A stretch of DNA of 64,000 nt from Fimbriimonas planktonicus (GCA_965234685.1 OZ248539.1:868001-932000); one strand, 5' to 3'. Positions 9,535-18,918 are shown, counted from the first letter of the stretch. Notes: generated by a model from the sequence alone, not told the origin. Program-made: numbers and translations.

Positions 9535-9676
9535 GGCCTTCCACAAGTTGAAATGAACACCTTATTCTTACCGAAAGTTGACCCCTCGCGTACAAAACTT
9601 GAAGGACGATCCCAGTTTTGATGCGCTAGGGACTTAATTCTTCCGTTGACCTTTCTTTCTTCGGGCTTGTTTTGCT

Positions 9677-11083
9677 ATGGTGAGCGTCATGGCAGAAGAA
9701 ACGAAGGGCCACATTGAGCACTCAAAGTCCGACCAACGTCGCGGACTTGCTGGTGCAATGCCGCGAAAGCTGAACGTGACGATGATGGGAGCCGGAAGCG
9801 GCTTCACAAACAGCGTTCTCAAAGATGTCGTGCTGATCCCAGACTCGGTGGGCGGCGAACTCCGGTTGATCGACATCGATGCCGAGCGACTTGAACTCAG
9901 CCGAAAGCTGATGGTCAAGGTCCTCGAGGCCGTGGGCGAAAGTGACAAGTGGGTCATTCGCGCTTCGACCGACCGACGAGAGCTGCTTCCAGGAACGGAT
10001 TACATCATCAATTCGATCGAAGTTAGCGGCCTTGCCTGCGTCCGGTTTGACAACGATATTCCCCTGAAGTACGGAATCTCGCAGAACATCGGCGACACGA
10101 TTGGCCCCGGCGGACTGATGAAAGCCATGCGAACCGTTCCGGTTTGGCTCCAGATTCTTCGCGATGCCGAAGAACTCTGCCCGAACGCGGTCGTTCTCAA
10201 CTACACCAACCCGATGAACATCATGATGCTCGCAGCTATGCGAGTAAGCAAGATGCACATGGTCGGCCTTTGCCACTCGGTTCAGGGCACAAGCCACATG
10301 CTTGCTGGCTATGCAGACGTCCCGTACGAGCAGGTTCAGTGGAAATGCGCAGGCATCAACCACCTCGCCTGGTTCACGGAGTTTAACGGACCAGATGGCA
10401 ATTCGCTTTACCCAAGTCTGTTTGAGCAGGCAACGGACCGAACGAGCAAGTTTGCGACGGAAGAGCCCGTGCGATCGGACATGATGCTCCACTTCGGCGC
10501 GTTCATCACGGAATCCAGCGGTCACCTCAGCGAGTACTTGCCGTACTACCGAAAGCGTAAGGACCTTCTCGAGAAGTACACCGACACCGGTTACCGCGGC
10601 GAAGAGAGCTTTTACGCCAACAACTGGCCAACCTGGCGTAAAAATCAGGACGACTACCGAACCAAGCTGTTCACCGGGGAAGAAGAAATCAAACCCGAAC
10701 GATCCTGGGAGTACGGCGCTTGGATCATCGAATCCATCGAGAAGAACCAGCCGTTCCTCATCCATGGGAACGTTGCGAACGACGGTTGCATCTCCAACTT
10801 GCCGCAAGACGGCTGCGTCGAAGTCGCCTGTTTGGTCAACGCCAACGGCATTCAGCCGACTCGGTTTGGCCGATTGCCAAAGGTAATGGCCGCAATTTGT
10901 GATTCGAACATGCGAATGTTCGACCTCGCTGCCGATGCGGCCATCGAAAAGTCGAAGCACCTCGCTCGACTCACGCTCACCCAAGACCCGCTCACTGCAG
11001 CAGTTTGTTCTCCAGCCGAGATCTTCGCGCTGGTAGATGAGCTATTCGAAGCGGAAGCCGAGTTCCTTCCCGGCTTCAAGTAA
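9677..11083 (+). CDS. GH4-family alpha-glucosidase/alpha-galactosidase
   Basis: Glycoside hydrolase family 4 enzyme, which uses NAD and a divalent metal in a redox-assisted cleavage of alpha- or beta-linked glycosides. It has 468 residues. Near residue 35 is the nucleotide-binding start VTMMGAGSGFTNSVLKD, then DIDAERLELS; the substrate/metal region shows LNYTNPMNIMM, GLCHSVQGTS (metal Cys) and GINHLAWFTEF (metal His). The 27 or so residues before the Rossmann strand are an extra N-terminal tail. No signal peptide, so it acts in the cytoplasm. The wording is closest to MelA-type galactosidases, but substrate cannot be fixed. No sugar transporter is adjacent. Confidence 0.92.
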   Translation: MVSVMAEETKGHIEHSKSDQRRGLAGAMPRKLNVTMMGAGSGFTNSVLKDVVLIPDSVGGELRLIDIDAERLELSRKLMVKVLEAVGESDKWVIRASTDRRELLPGTDYIINSIEVSGLACVRFDNDIPLKYGISQNIGDTIGPGGLMKAMRTVPVWLQILRDAEELCPNAVVLNYTNPMNIMMLAAMRVSKMHMVGLCHSVQGTSHMLAGYADVPYEQVQWKCAGINHLAWFTEFNGPDGNSLYPSLFEQATDRTSKFATEEPVRSDMMLHFGAFITESSGHLSEYLPYYRKRKDLLEKYTDTGYRGEESFYANNWPTWRKNQDDYRTKLFTGEEEIKPERSWEYGAWIIESIEKNQPFLIHGNVANDGCISNLPQDGCVEVACLVNANGIQPTRFGRLPKVMAAICDSNMRMFDLAADAAIEKSKHLARLTLTQDPLTAAVCSPAEIFALVDELFEAEAEFLPGFK

Positions 11084-11092
11084 GCTGGTGAT

Positions 11093-11123
11093 CGCCGGGT
11101 GCAGAAAGTATCCGCACCCGGCG
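11093..11123 (+). terminator. Hairpin after the GH4 gene
   Basis: Perfect ten-base inverted repeat CGCCGGGTGC / GCACCCGGCG with an 11-base loop, ten bases after the GH4 stop. No T-run follows, so termination efficiency is uncertain. Its position argues that the next gene starts at 11141 and not at the GTG at 11099 inside the hairpin. Confidence 0.5.
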
Positions 11124-11140
11124 CTAAGTACAATCCGCGG

Positions 11141-11911
11141 GTGCAGTTGTCCGAAATCCAGTGGATCGTCGCGGCGGTTTCGGCATTTCTGATCGGGTTC
11201 TCAAAAACCGGCCTACCCGGTCTTGGCATTCTCGCGGTGCCGATGATGGCATTTGCCTTCGGCGGACGACTCTCCGTGGGAGCAACATTGCCGCTGCTGG
11301 TGCTCGCAGATTGCTTTGCGGTGGCCTTCTATCGCGCCGACGCGGACTGGAACGCGATCAAGAAGCTGAGTCCCTGGGTGGTTTTTGGCATCGTCGCCGG
11401 TACTTGCGCGCTGATCGCCCTAGCGGAACTCAAACCCACAAAGGACCTTTTATCGCCGATTATCGGCGGCATCGTGTTGGTGATGCTCGCCCTGAGCTTG
11501 CTCAAGGGAAAGCTGGGAGATCGGCTCGTTCCGACCTCGAAACTGGGCACCGCTTTCACGGGGACGATGGCGGGATTCACGACGATGACGAGCAACGCGG
11601 CTGGCCCGGTAATGGGCATTTACATGGCTTCGGCAGGATTCAGCAAGAAAGTTCTGCTCGGAACCAGCGCTTGGACCTTCTTCATTTTCAACATCGCCAA
11701 GCTGCCGCCGTTACTTTTGGTTAATGCGCTGTATCCCGGCCGACCGCTGATCACGGCCGACACGCTCTGGATGAACCTGTGGGTTGCGCCTGCTCTAATC
11801 ACCGGTGCGCTCCTCGGGAAACCTCTGGCTGCAAAGATTCCCGAGAAACTGTTCACCGTGCTCATTCAAGCGCTTGCCGCAATTGCCGCGGTTCGATTGC
11901 TTTTCACCTGA
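11141..11911 (+). CDS. TauE/SafE-family membrane exporter
   Basis: Integral inner-membrane protein of about 256 residues with seven to eight hydrophobic helices. The family signature is seen twice: FLIGFSKTGLPGLGILAVPMM in the first helix pair (split here as FLIGFSKTGLPG and LGILAVPMM) and GTMAGFTTMTSNAAGPVMGIY in the second half (core GFTTMTSNAAGPVM). Members move sulfite, sulfoacetate or related anions; the substrate here is unknown. GTG at 11141 (protein starting MQLSEIQW) was chosen because the upstream hairpin would otherwise be inside the gene. The 3' end overlaps the convergent ADP-ribosylglycohydrolase gene by eight bases. Confidence 0.88.
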   Translation: MQLSEIQWIVAAVSAFLIGFSKTGLPGLGILAVPMMAFAFGGRLSVGATLPLLVLADCFAVAFYRADADWNAIKKLSPWVVFGIVAGTCALIALAELKPTKDLLSPIIGGIVLVMLALSLLKGKLGDRLVPTSKLGTAFTGTMAGFTTMTSNAAGPVMGIYMASAGFSKKVLLGTSAWTFFIFNIAKLPPLLLVNALYPGRPLITADTLWMNLWVAPALITGALLGKPLAAKIPEKLFTVLIQALAAIAAVRLLFT

Positions 11912-13916
11912 CCGGCGCAATCTCGAGCGGGCCAAAGACGGCAGTGCCATTCGTTATCACAAATCCTGCCGCACCTGAGACTTCATTCTCGAGAGTTGCT
12001 TCCAGCTCAACGCCATTCACTGTCGCCGCTACCGTCAAGCCGCTCTGACTCAGCTGGAAGCTGACCGGATCGCCGAGTTCATACGAAATGTTGCCGGTTG
12101 CTAGAACTCTTCGTCCGTGGTTCTCCTCGATGAGCTCGACGGCCCCTGACCGCTTTACAAGCACGGCCAAGTATCGCTGAAGCCCGCGAACGCAAATGGC
12201 GAGGCCGAATTCGTCCGCCAAGTTGGACGTTCCTTGGGCCGATACCGTGTAGTCCTTCCATTCTTGCGTGCCTTGGAAAAGCAATCCGGTGCCGGAGTTC
12301 TTGACGAGATGGAACGGCACCGATCGATTCCAGCGATGCCAGTTATCCATGGCGTTCACCCAAGCGTGTTGCCAATAGTTTCCGGATTCGGTCGACCGCA
12401 AAGAGGTTGTGGGGACGCCCGTCCAGTCAAGACTCTTGAGCGTAACATCGCCGGTCACCTTCAATCCGATGCCAAGAATTGCAGCTCCGCCGAATTCTGG
12501 ACAGGTCATCGTGAGTGATAGCGCCTCGCCGGCTTGGAGCCTCGTGCTAGGACCTTCCCATGTCTGGATCGTATCATCCTCGCCCGCATACTGGAGGGCA
12601 AAACCGACTTCGCTTGGACCCGTTGCGACCGCGTTGGCGATCACGGCTTGCCCCGGATACAGGGTTGGACACGCGACCAGCGAATAGCCCCCTGAGCCGA
12701 GGTTCGAAGGTTCAAGGAAGGTCGGTGTGATGGCCCCGCCGTTCGCTGCAACAATCCGAAGTCCGTCCGCGTGTCTCAGTTGTGCATCGCCAAATGCGCT
12801 GAACCCCTGAGTCGAGCCAGAGAACTCAAATCCGAAGCGGGGAAGGGCAGCCTGCGGCTCGATGCCCCGGATCATTTGAGCGGATTCGATGACCTTTCGA
12901 GCTTCGATGACGGCATCGGAAATGCACCGACCGCCATCGGCGGTGGGCAGGAATAGCCGGTCATTCACCGGCGTTCGCCAGTCGTACCCATCGACAAACC
13001 CGGCAAGGCCGTTTCGCACGCCGAGGATGCAGCCGACGTTTGCGGAATTACAGTCCGTGTCGTAGCCGCAAGTGTTGACGACCCGCATGCCTTCCGAAAA
13101 GCTTCCGCGACTGTGCAGAAGTGCGTGAATCACAAGGGCGTGGTTCGGAACAATGTGGCAACCGCCCGGGAATACGTCGTAGCCGTACTGCGTTTGGATC
13201 TTTGCCAGCCCTTCGCGCCAAGTTAGTCCAGATTTGAACCAATCGCGAACGTCGCGGATGACCCGATGGATCAGGCAATTTGGATCTACCACACTAAGAG
13301 CGACTTCGATGAGATCATCGATCGACGGACTCGAAAACGCGGCCGCGACCATCGCCGCGACGGCTTTTGCGCCCTCAATGGCTTCGCCATCGTGGCTCAC
13401 TCGTCCGGCGGCATCGGCCCATGCCGCGGCTTCGGCCGGCGCATTAGGACAGATCAAACCCCACCCATCGATGAAGATTTGCGCACCGATCTGCTCGGCC
13501 ATGATCTTGCCGTTGTGTTCGCTGCTTCCGGAGGCCGGGGCCGTGATGCCATTTTTCAGCCGCAGGAACGCGGTGTGCTCCGCCGAAACTCCAAGCCCGC
13601 CCCACCACAAGATGGTCTGGTTTTCGATGATGTAGTCGAGCCAAACATGAGCCACGGCCTCCGGGTCCGGTTCGGTCAGCTTGTAGTCTAAGATCGCGCG
13701 AAGGAACGTGAATGTGCCCGAAATATCGTCGTCTGCGACGATGAGCGGCACGCCCGCCTCGTCGGCTACATAGCGATCAATTTCGCCAAACTTGGCCTCA
13801 ATCGCCTTTTGGGGCCACTGCTCAAAGGGGCGTCCGGCATAGACGCCAATGATCTTTCCCAAAACGCCGGCGTAAACGCGTTCGGCGTAATCGGTTGGCA
13901 GCGGCCCCCAAGGCAT
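11904..13916 (-). CDS. ADP-ribosylglycohydrolase-family protein with C-terminal beta domain
   Basis: 670-residue two-part protein. Residues about 10-340 are an ADP_ribosyl_GH domain with the two magnesium-binding acidic clusters VADDDISGT and GYDTDCNSANVG (the usual DTDT is DTDC here). The remaining half (about 345-670) is a predicted beta-rich region (for example FQGTQEWKDYTVSAQ) that resembles a concanavalin/laminin-G-like sugar-binding module. Members cleave N-glycosidic ADP-ribose or related bonds; with this add-on and its neighbour a nucleoside or glycoside substrate is more likely than protein ADP-ribose. The start overlaps the stop of the dehydrogenase gene by one base (TGATG), so they are coupled. 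Confidence 0.88.
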   Translation of the reverse strand: MPWGPLPTDYAERVYAGVLGKIIGVYAGRPFEQWPQKAIEAKFGEIDRYVADEAGVPLIVADDDISGTFTFLRAILDYKLTEPDPEAVAHVWLDYIIENQTILWWGGLGVSAEHTAFLRLKNGITAPASGSSEHNGKIMAEQIGAQIFIDGWGLICPNAPAEAAAWADAAGRVSHDGEAIEGAKAVAAMVAAAFSSPSIDDLIEVALSVVDPNCLIHRVIRDVRDWFKSGLTWREGLAKIQTQYGYDVFPGGCHIVPNHALVIHALLHSRGSFSEGMRVVNTCGYDTDCNSANVGCILGVRNGLAGFVDGYDWRTPVNDRLFLPTADGGRCISDAVIEARKVIESAQMIRGIEPQAALPRFGFEFSGSTQGFSAFGDAQLRHADGLRIVAANGGAITPTFLEPSNLGSGGYSLVACPTLYPGQAVIANAVATGPSEVGFALQYAGEDDTIQTWEGPSTRLQAGEALSLTMTCPEFGGAAILGIGLKVTGDVTLKSLDWTGVPTTSLRSTESGNYWQHAWVNAMDNWHRWNRSVPFHLVKNSGTGLLFQGTQEWKDYTVSAQGTSNLADEFGLAICVRGLQRYLAVLVKRSGAVELIEENHGRRVLATGNISYELGDPVSFQLSQSGLTVAATVNGVELEATLENEVSGAAGFVITNGTAVFGPLEIAPVR

Positions 13917-14902
13917 CAGGGCTTCTCCGCGCAGCCGGAATCGCTAGATCGCTTCGCAGCATCAAGGATTCGGCAAGCATCGGCGGAAATGTCCATGTTC
14001 AGAACGCCCTCGGGCTCGGTGCCGGTGGCGATGCAGTTCAGGAAGTACTTCGCCGGGTGCCGAATTGGCATCTCCGACGGTTCCAAAATTTCTCGGTTAC
14101 CCCAGCCCTTGGTGTGCTCAATCTTTCCGTCGGAAATGGCAAACGTGCCTTCCTTTCCGTGGATAACCGGGTTTGGACCGCTGTCCATTCCATTGGTAGC
14201 CCAGGTGCCTTCAAGGACCACCGTCAGCTTTGGATAGCGGAGGGTGATGATCGCGTGGTCATCGCTGATGTCATAGTCCTTCGTCGCGTTGTGGCGTACG
14301 CAGTAGACGGTGTCTGGCATTCCAAAGTAGTAGCGAGCCAGCGCCGCGCCATAGCTTCCGAAATCGGCGATTGCGCCACCGCCGTTCTTGGTTGCGTCGT
14401 GCAGCCAGCCGACAAAATACTCGTCGCAGCCGATCTCCTTCGGTCCGAAGTGTCCGTTTCGGTATCGAAGGTGGAACACGTGGCCCAACTCACCGGCATC
14501 AATTCTCTTTTTGATATCTGGCAACCAGTTATCCCAAGCGAATGGCCAGTTGATCATGAGCAGCGTCTTCGCGCCGGTCGCCGCCTCTCGCATCCGGTCG
14601 GCGTCGTCAGCGGACGCCGCCATCGCTTTCTCAACGAAAACGGGAATGCCCTTGCTCAGTGCCGCGATCGCAATCTCGGTCGATTCCACGTTGTCGCTCG
14701 TTGCGACCAACACGTCGATCTCTTCGTTCTCAAGCATCTCGGTCCACTCGGTGTAGGCAGTGGTGAACCGCGCTCGGGCGTTTTCGAGAAGGGGAGTTCG
14801 ATCGGCCACGGCGACCAATTCGGCCCCCTCGACTTCGGCAAATCGGTCAATGATTCCCCAGACATGGCCATGGGTGAGTCCGGCTACGGCAATCTTTGGC
14901 AT
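13916..14902 (-). CDS. Gfo/Idh/MocA-family oxidoreductase
   Basis: NAD(P)-dependent sugar dehydrogenase-like protein of about 328 residues. The N-terminal Rossmann strand is MPKIAVAGLTHGHVWG and the active-site lysine lies in VFVEKAMA, where the family more often has EKP. The C-terminal alpha/beta sheet domain carries GGGAIADFGSYGAA, the site that usually holds the catalytic Asp and His (here Asp-Phe-Gly-Ser), so the catalytic His is not in its usual place. The start was set at 14902, directly at the Rossmann strand. It is coupled to the ADP-ribosylglycohydrolase gene downstream, suggesting a shared sugar or nucleoside pathway. Confidence 0.9.
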   Translation of the reverse strand: MPKIAVAGLTHGHVWGIIDRFAEVEGAELVAVADRTPLLENARARFTTAYTEWTEMLENEEIDVLVATSDNVESTEIAIAALSKGIPVFVEKAMAASADDADRMREAATGAKTLLMINWPFAWDNWLPDIKKRIDAGELGHVFHLRYRNGHFGPKEIGCDEYFVGWLHDATKNGGGAIADFGSYGAALARYYFGMPDTVYCVRHNATKDYDISDDHAIITLRYPKLTVVLEGTWATNGMDSGPNPVIHGKEGTFAISDGKIEHTKGWGNREILEPSEMPIRHPAKYFLNCIATGTEPEGVLNMDISADACRILDAAKRSSDSGCAEKP

Positions 14903-14936
14903 AACGAGCGGAAAGTTACCCGCCCTGCCGGGTGCG

Positions 14937-15506
14937 CTATTGCTTTCTCGCAAAAATGCAGAGGCTTGGTGTTGGTCGGGCAGGAAAAGGGGTGTACGTG
15001 AACTCTGGGCTCAGGCCATGCCGGCCAAAGAGCGCCCGCAGTAACTCGGCGTTGTATCCGGATTTGTGGAACATCCCGGGATGCTCCTGCGACCCGTAAA
15101 TCATGCGAAGCCACTCCTTCCGTTCCGCGGGGCGCTGCTTCCAACGTCGAACAATCCGGTCCAGGTCGGGGCAACTCACCACAATCCAACCACCCGGAGC
15201 AAGCACCCGCGCCCATTCCGCAAGGGCCGATTCCGTCTCTTCGAACGTTAAATGTTCGATCACGTGGTTGGCTTCAATGTATTCAACTGTCCCACTCTCA
15301 AATTGACTGAGGTCTGTAACTGCCGTTCGAACGTCTGCCCGAGGCGCGTAGAGGTCGATGTTAACCAGTCCTTCGATGTAATCCTCGCCGCAGCCGAGAT
15401 GCAACTTGGTACCGGCACGATTTCGAAGTTGCGAAACGGTGGCGCGAAGTTCCGCTTGGACGTCCTTGCGGCGGCGGAGGCGAGTTTTCGGGAAAGAAAG
15501 ATTCAA
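14937..15506 (-). CDS. Class I SAM-dependent methyltransferase
   Basis: 189-residue protein with a Methyltransf_11-type fold: motif I KLHLGCGEDYIEG near residue 35, the ribose-binding acidic residue in NIDLY, then EANHVIEHLTFEE and RVLAPGGWIVVSCPDLDR. Such short enzymes often sit in polysaccharide gene groups, and two sugar-transferase-like genes start divergently 93 bases away. The start is TTG at 15506. It reads towards the dehydrogenase gene with a 34-base gap and could be cotranscribed. Confidence 0.9.
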   Translation of the reverse strand: MNLSFPKTRLRRRKDVQAELRATVSQLRNRAGTKLHLGCGEDYIEGLVNIDLYAPRADVRTAVTDLSQFESGTVEYIEANHVIEHLTFEETESALAEWARVLAPGGWIVVSCPDLDRIVRRWKQRPAERKEWLRMIYGSQEHPGMFHKSGYNAELLRALFGRHGLSPEFTYTPFPARPTPSLCIFARKQ

Positions 15507-15599
15507 CGGCTCGCTAGTATGCCAAACCCTGGCGATCTATGGAAGCTTCCGGGTGATCGGTCATGCTTCGCGGTTCGTGCTACGATCTTCACCTAACCC

Positions 15600-16472
15600 A
15601 TGAAGCGGATTGTCTTTACCATCGCCGTTGGCAAACCGAAGTTTGCCGAATGCGCGCTGGGCCTCGGACGATCCCTGAAGCTAATTGGCGACACGACCCG
15701 CAGAGTCGTACTGACCGACCTCACGGACATGCCTTGGGCGGACTGCTTCGACGAGGTGATTCCGTATACCGGAGATATCAAGTGGATCTTCTTCGAGAAG
15801 CTCACCGCGCTGGATCGAACCGATGCCGACCAGATTCTTTTCATCGATTCAGACTCGCTGGTGTTTAAACGGCTAGACCCTATTTTTGAAGCCGGGAGTG
15901 GCAAAGGCTTTTGCGTACAAGGCGAATGGATTTCTTCCGGCGAGTGGTACGGAGACGTGGCCGAGACCTGCCGAACGCGAGGAGTAGAAGCGATCGGCCA
16001 GTTCAATGGCGGCATGATTTACTACGAGCGGTCAGATGAGGTCCGGTCGTTTTTTGCCAAAGTCGATGAGCTGGGCCGTCAGGCGAAGGAGCTTGGTTTC
16101 CAGCGAGACGATCCGCTTGTTCCCGATGAACCGTGCATTGGCCTTGCCTTGGCCGAGACCGGGTTCGGCACCCTTTGGCCAGACAACACTGACTTTCAGA
16201 ACAGCGCTACCGGCCTGATCGGAAAGTTGGAGCTGGATGTCATGCGAAATCGCTGCGGCTTCCTTTGCCGCCGGTATGGCGTGCGCTACGTCGAACCCAT
16301 CATTTTTCACGCCAGCCGGTACATCAACTTCCTGATCTATTGGAAGCAGCTTGACCGGCTGAAGTGGCTCTCGGAATATGAGAAGAAGTACGGATTTGGC
16401 TACATGAGCCCCGGGCATAAGCTGAAACGGTCCATCCACAAGCGGCTCATTAAGTGGTGGATTCGTCCGTGA
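15600..16472 (+). CDS. GT-A-type glycosyltransferase-like protein (copy 1)
   Basis: 290-residue protein with the outline of family 8-like, GT-A-fold transferases: an N-terminal sheet (RIVFTIAVGKPKFAECAL), and a metal/nucleotide-sugar motif FIDSDSLVFKRLDPI near residue 82 (DxD). Later conserved blocks are QFNGGMIYYERSDEV and VPDEPCIGLALAETG. No membrane helix is seen. It is a tandem paralogue of the next gene, sharing the same block order and length. The donor and acceptor sugars are unknown. Confidence 0.8.
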   Translation: MKRIVFTIAVGKPKFAECALGLGRSLKLIGDTTRRVVLTDLTDMPWADCFDEVIPYTGDIKWIFFEKLTALDRTDADQILFIDSDSLVFKRLDPIFEAGSGKGFCVQGEWISSGEWYGDVAETCRTRGVEAIGQFNGGMIYYERSDEVRSFFAKVDELGRQAKELGFQRDDPLVPDEPCIGLALAETGFGTLWPDNTDFQNSATGLIGKLELDVMRNRCGFLCRRYGVRYVEPIIFHASRYINFLIYWKQLDRLKWLSEYEKKYGFGYMSPGHKLKRSIHKRLIKWWIRP

Positions 16473-17341
16473 ATCGGGCGGTCTTCACCCTCGCCTTCGG
16501 CGCGCCGAAGTACGCAAAGTTCGCCCTCGGCCTTGGCCGATCGCTCCGATTGATTGGGGATTCGACCCGCAGAATTGTTGTCACCAACATCCGGCGGGAT
16601 GACTGGCAGCCTGCCTTTGACGAAGTGGTTTACGTTCCACGGCCGGAAAACCCGTATCACGCCAAATTCCGAGCGTTTGACTATTTTGATGCCGATGCGG
16701 CCCTGTTCATTGACGCCGATTCATTGGTGTTTCGGCGACTTGATCCCATCTGGAAGGCGTTCGCGGGTCAGCCCATCGGCGTGCAAGGCTGGACGATCTC
16801 GCATGGTGATGAGTGGCACGGCGATATCTCAAAGGTCCTGAACCAGACTGGATTTAGTCAGCTCAACCAGTTCAACGGTGGGCTTGTGTATTACGAAAAC
16901 AGCGCCGAATCGCGCCAAGTGCTGGACCAAGTGGAGCACTATCGACAGGCCTACGACCAGACCGGCTTTAACCCCTTCCGAGGGCATGTGCCGGATGAAA
17001 CCTGCCTCAGCTTGGCGATCGCGAAAACGGGGCTAGGGCTGTGCGTTCCGGATCGGCGCGACTACATGAACACCGGGGTCGGCCTCATCGGCGAACTCCG
17101 CATGAACATTCGCCGCGCGGAATGCTCTTTCGTTTGCCGCCGAAGAGAGCTCCGTTTTGTCCGGCCATACGTTTTTCACGCCCATCTCTACTCTCAGTTC
17201 CTTGTGTACTGGAAGCAGCTCAAAGAGCTAGAAAAGCTAGAAGCCTACGAGAAAGCGCACCCGTTCGGCTGGATGCCCCCCGGACACAAGCTCCGCCGTA
17301 GTATCGAGCGGCGAATATTGAAATCTCAGGGTCGGATCTGA
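16469..17341 (+). CDS. GT-A-type glycosyltransferase-like protein (copy 2)
   Basis: 290-residue paralogue of the preceding gene. Matching blocks are AVFTLAFGAPKYAKFALG, FIDADSLVFRRLDPI (DxD), QFNGGLVYYENSAES and VPDETCLSLAIAKTG, and both proteins end in a basic PPGHKLRRSI-like tail. I chose GTG at 16469 because it overlaps the preceding stop as GTGA, giving translational coupling and a protein that lines up with copy 1 from its first residue; an in-frame GTG at 16454 would overlap more. The 3' end overlaps the convergent gene by 16 bases. Confidence 0.8.
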   Translation: MNRAVFTLAFGAPKYAKFALGLGRSLRLIGDSTRRIVVTNIRRDDWQPAFDEVVYVPRPENPYHAKFRAFDYFDADAALFIDADSLVFRRLDPIWKAFAGQPIGVQGWTISHGDEWHGDISKVLNQTGFSQLNQFNGGLVYYENSAESRQVLDQVEHYRQAYDQTGFNPFRGHVPDETCLSLAIAKTGLGLCVPDRRDYMNTGVGLIGELRMNIRRAECSFVCRRRELRFVRPYVFHAHLYSQFLVYWKQLKELEKLEAYEKAHPFGWMPPGHKLRRSIERRILKSQGRI

Positions 17342-18228
17342 GCGAGCACGTCGAGATACTCCTTCCCAATCTCGGCGCGGGAATAGATCTTTTGCGCCTG
17401 AGGGGCCGTTTCGTTCATTTTGATTCGGAGTTCGGTGTCCTGGGCTAGCCTGGCAATCCCTTCGATGAAGTCGGTGATCGACGCCGCAACGATGCCCGCG
17501 GGCTGGTTCAGTCGCTCATTCACGGCTCGGTAACTCACGTAATCGCAAACGACGCTGGGAATTCCGTGTGCGGCAAAATTGGCAAATTTGATGTTGCTGC
17601 GGGTCGCGTCGCGCTGAGCATCCCTTTGGGTCCACGCAATGCCGATGTCGATGGATTGATAGCTTTGGAGATCGGTGTCGGTGAAGCAACGGAATTCGAG
17701 GCCGAGCTTTTTGACCGCGTCTTCAATGATCTGTGCATCGTGCAGGTGAGCGGCTTGGCCGAGATAACCCACAACTCGGGGTTTCTCCACCCGGGCCATG
17801 GGCAAAGTCCAGTTCGATGTATTGCAGTGATGGTGGGGAATGGTCCAGCACCGTCGCCCATTTGGACCAGGGGGGCCGAGAAACTCGACCGATTCATCCG
17901 TGTTGAGAATGTAGTTTTCGAAAAACTGAAAGCCTTTCTGATCGCCCTCGGTTTTCCAATCGCCCGGATTGATGACGTCAAGGATTTGAGGGCAGTGCTT
18001 GGGCGACTTGCGCGCTCGGTCAAGGTCTGGCTCGACGATCCAGATCAGTGCGGGAGCAGACGCCACGGTCGCGCTGGAAAGGTATTTGGACCGCAAACAG
18101 AGGCCGTTTAGCTCTTCGGCCATTTGGTCACCGCGCACGGTGACGCTGGTCATCCGACGGCGAGCGCCGGAGAAAAGGATTCGTCCGCGAGCAGTTTGGC
18201 CTTCAAACCACTCGCGGAGTCGACTCAC
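17326..18228 (-). CDS. Glycosyltransferase-like protein (GT-B-like)
   Basis: 300-residue protein with features of a GT1/GT4-type C-terminal domain: a VVGYLGQAAHLHDAQ strand-loop, then IDIGIAWTQ and the glycine/proline-rich FANFAAHGIPSVVCDY that precedes the nucleotide-sugar acid residue in such enzymes. The N-terminal half is short and carries RGDQMAEELNG. It may lack a full acceptor domain. Start is GTG at 18228, six bases after the upstream hypothetical gene, so the two are probably cotranscribed. Together with the two sugar transferases and the methyltransferase it forms a small surface-sugar group. Confidence 0.7.
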   Translation of the reverse strand: MSRLREWFEGQTARGRILFSGARRRMTSVTVRGDQMAEELNGLCLRSKYLSSATVASAPALIWIVEPDLDRARKSPKHCPQILDVINPGDWKTEGDQKGFQFFENYILNTDESVEFLGPPGPNGRRCWTIPHHHCNTSNWTLPMARVEKPRVVGYLGQAAHLHDAQIIEDAVKKLGLEFRCFTDTDLQSYQSIDIGIAWTQRDAQRDATRSNIKFANFAAHGIPSVVCDYVSYRAVNERLNQPAGIVAASITDFIEGIARLAQDTELRIKMNETAPQAQKIYSRAEIGKEYLDVLAQIRP

Positions 18229-18234
18229 GGCAGA

Positions 18235-18918
18235 TTAGACGAGTTCGACGTCGGCGTCAAGAATGACGTCTGGCTCAAGGTCTGGCATGCTATCTGGCAC
18301 GGCGACCTTCTTCGAAGCGCGCTTCTTAGGCGCAGAGCCAACTTCCACGCCGACGGCACCTTCGGTGAAGCTGACGCGAACGCGGATGCGTCGGCTGAGG
18401 TCGGAACCGGCAACCGTGCTCCAGTTGACGCGATCCAATGCCCACTGCCAACCGATGTCGTTCTGTGAGAAGGAGAATTCAACGCCTTCGTCCAGGATGT
18501 CGCTGAGCAAGGTTTTGAGATCTTCGCGGTCCGCGAGGATCTTTTCGCCGGCGGTGTAGTTCGGCTTGAGACCCACGTTCACGAAGATAGGCTCTTCTTC
18601 CGGTGCCGTCTTCGAGACCTTCTTAGGCGCGTTGGCATCAATCGCTTCTTGCACCACGCGCAAGTGCGGGCTCATGTCGGCGGTGATCTTTTCGAGATCC
18701 TTTGGCCACACGTAAGATTTTTCTTCGTAAAGTGCTAGGGCGTGCCGGCCGGTGAGGCTCAGGGCAGCGGTCAAAAGAGCAGCATCCGCAGGCATCAGCT
18801 TGGGATATTGCTTTTTGATTTGATCTAGGGCGGTTTCGAGTTTTGTGAGCTGACAGCTAATCAACCAGAGGTCTCCGGGTTTTTGGCAACAGATAAAACC
18901 TGCGCCATAATTGAGCAT
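18235..18918 (-). CDS. Hypothetical protein
   Basis: 227 residues with no family I recognise. Residues 1-75 are mainly helical and have a phrase CCQKPGDLW; a central acidic linker (APEEEPIFV) is followed by an alpha/beta region (about 110-190) and a C-terminal tail of basic then acidic clusters (PKKRASKKVAV, then DLEPDVILDADVELV). No signal peptide or membrane helix is seen. It reads straight into the glycosyltransferase-like gene six bases on. Its coding bias matches its neighbours, so it is a real gene. Confidence 0.7.
   Translation of the reverse strand: MLNYGAGFICCQKPGDLWLISCQLTKLETALDQIKKQYPKLMPADAALLTAALSLTGRHALALYEEKSYVWPKDLEKITADMSPHLRVVQEAIDANAPKKVSKTAPEEEPIFVNVGLKPNYTAGEKILADREDLKTLLSDILDEGVEFSFSQNDIGWQWALDRVNWSTVAGSDLSRRIRVRVSFTEGAVGVEVGSAPKKRASKKVAVPDSMPDLEPDVILDADVELV

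Noticed and set aside
9722..10984. 420-codon minus-strand frame opposite the GH4 gene
   Set aside because: Antisense shadow; the plus-strand product is a complete GH4 enzyme.
11099..11140. Earlier GTG start of the TauE gene at 11099
   Set aside because: It would put the start inside a perfect hairpin that ends the GH4 transcript, and the added residues are not membrane-like.
13895..15001. 368-codon plus-strand frame opposite the dehydrogenase
   Set aside because: Antisense shadow; no homology pattern.
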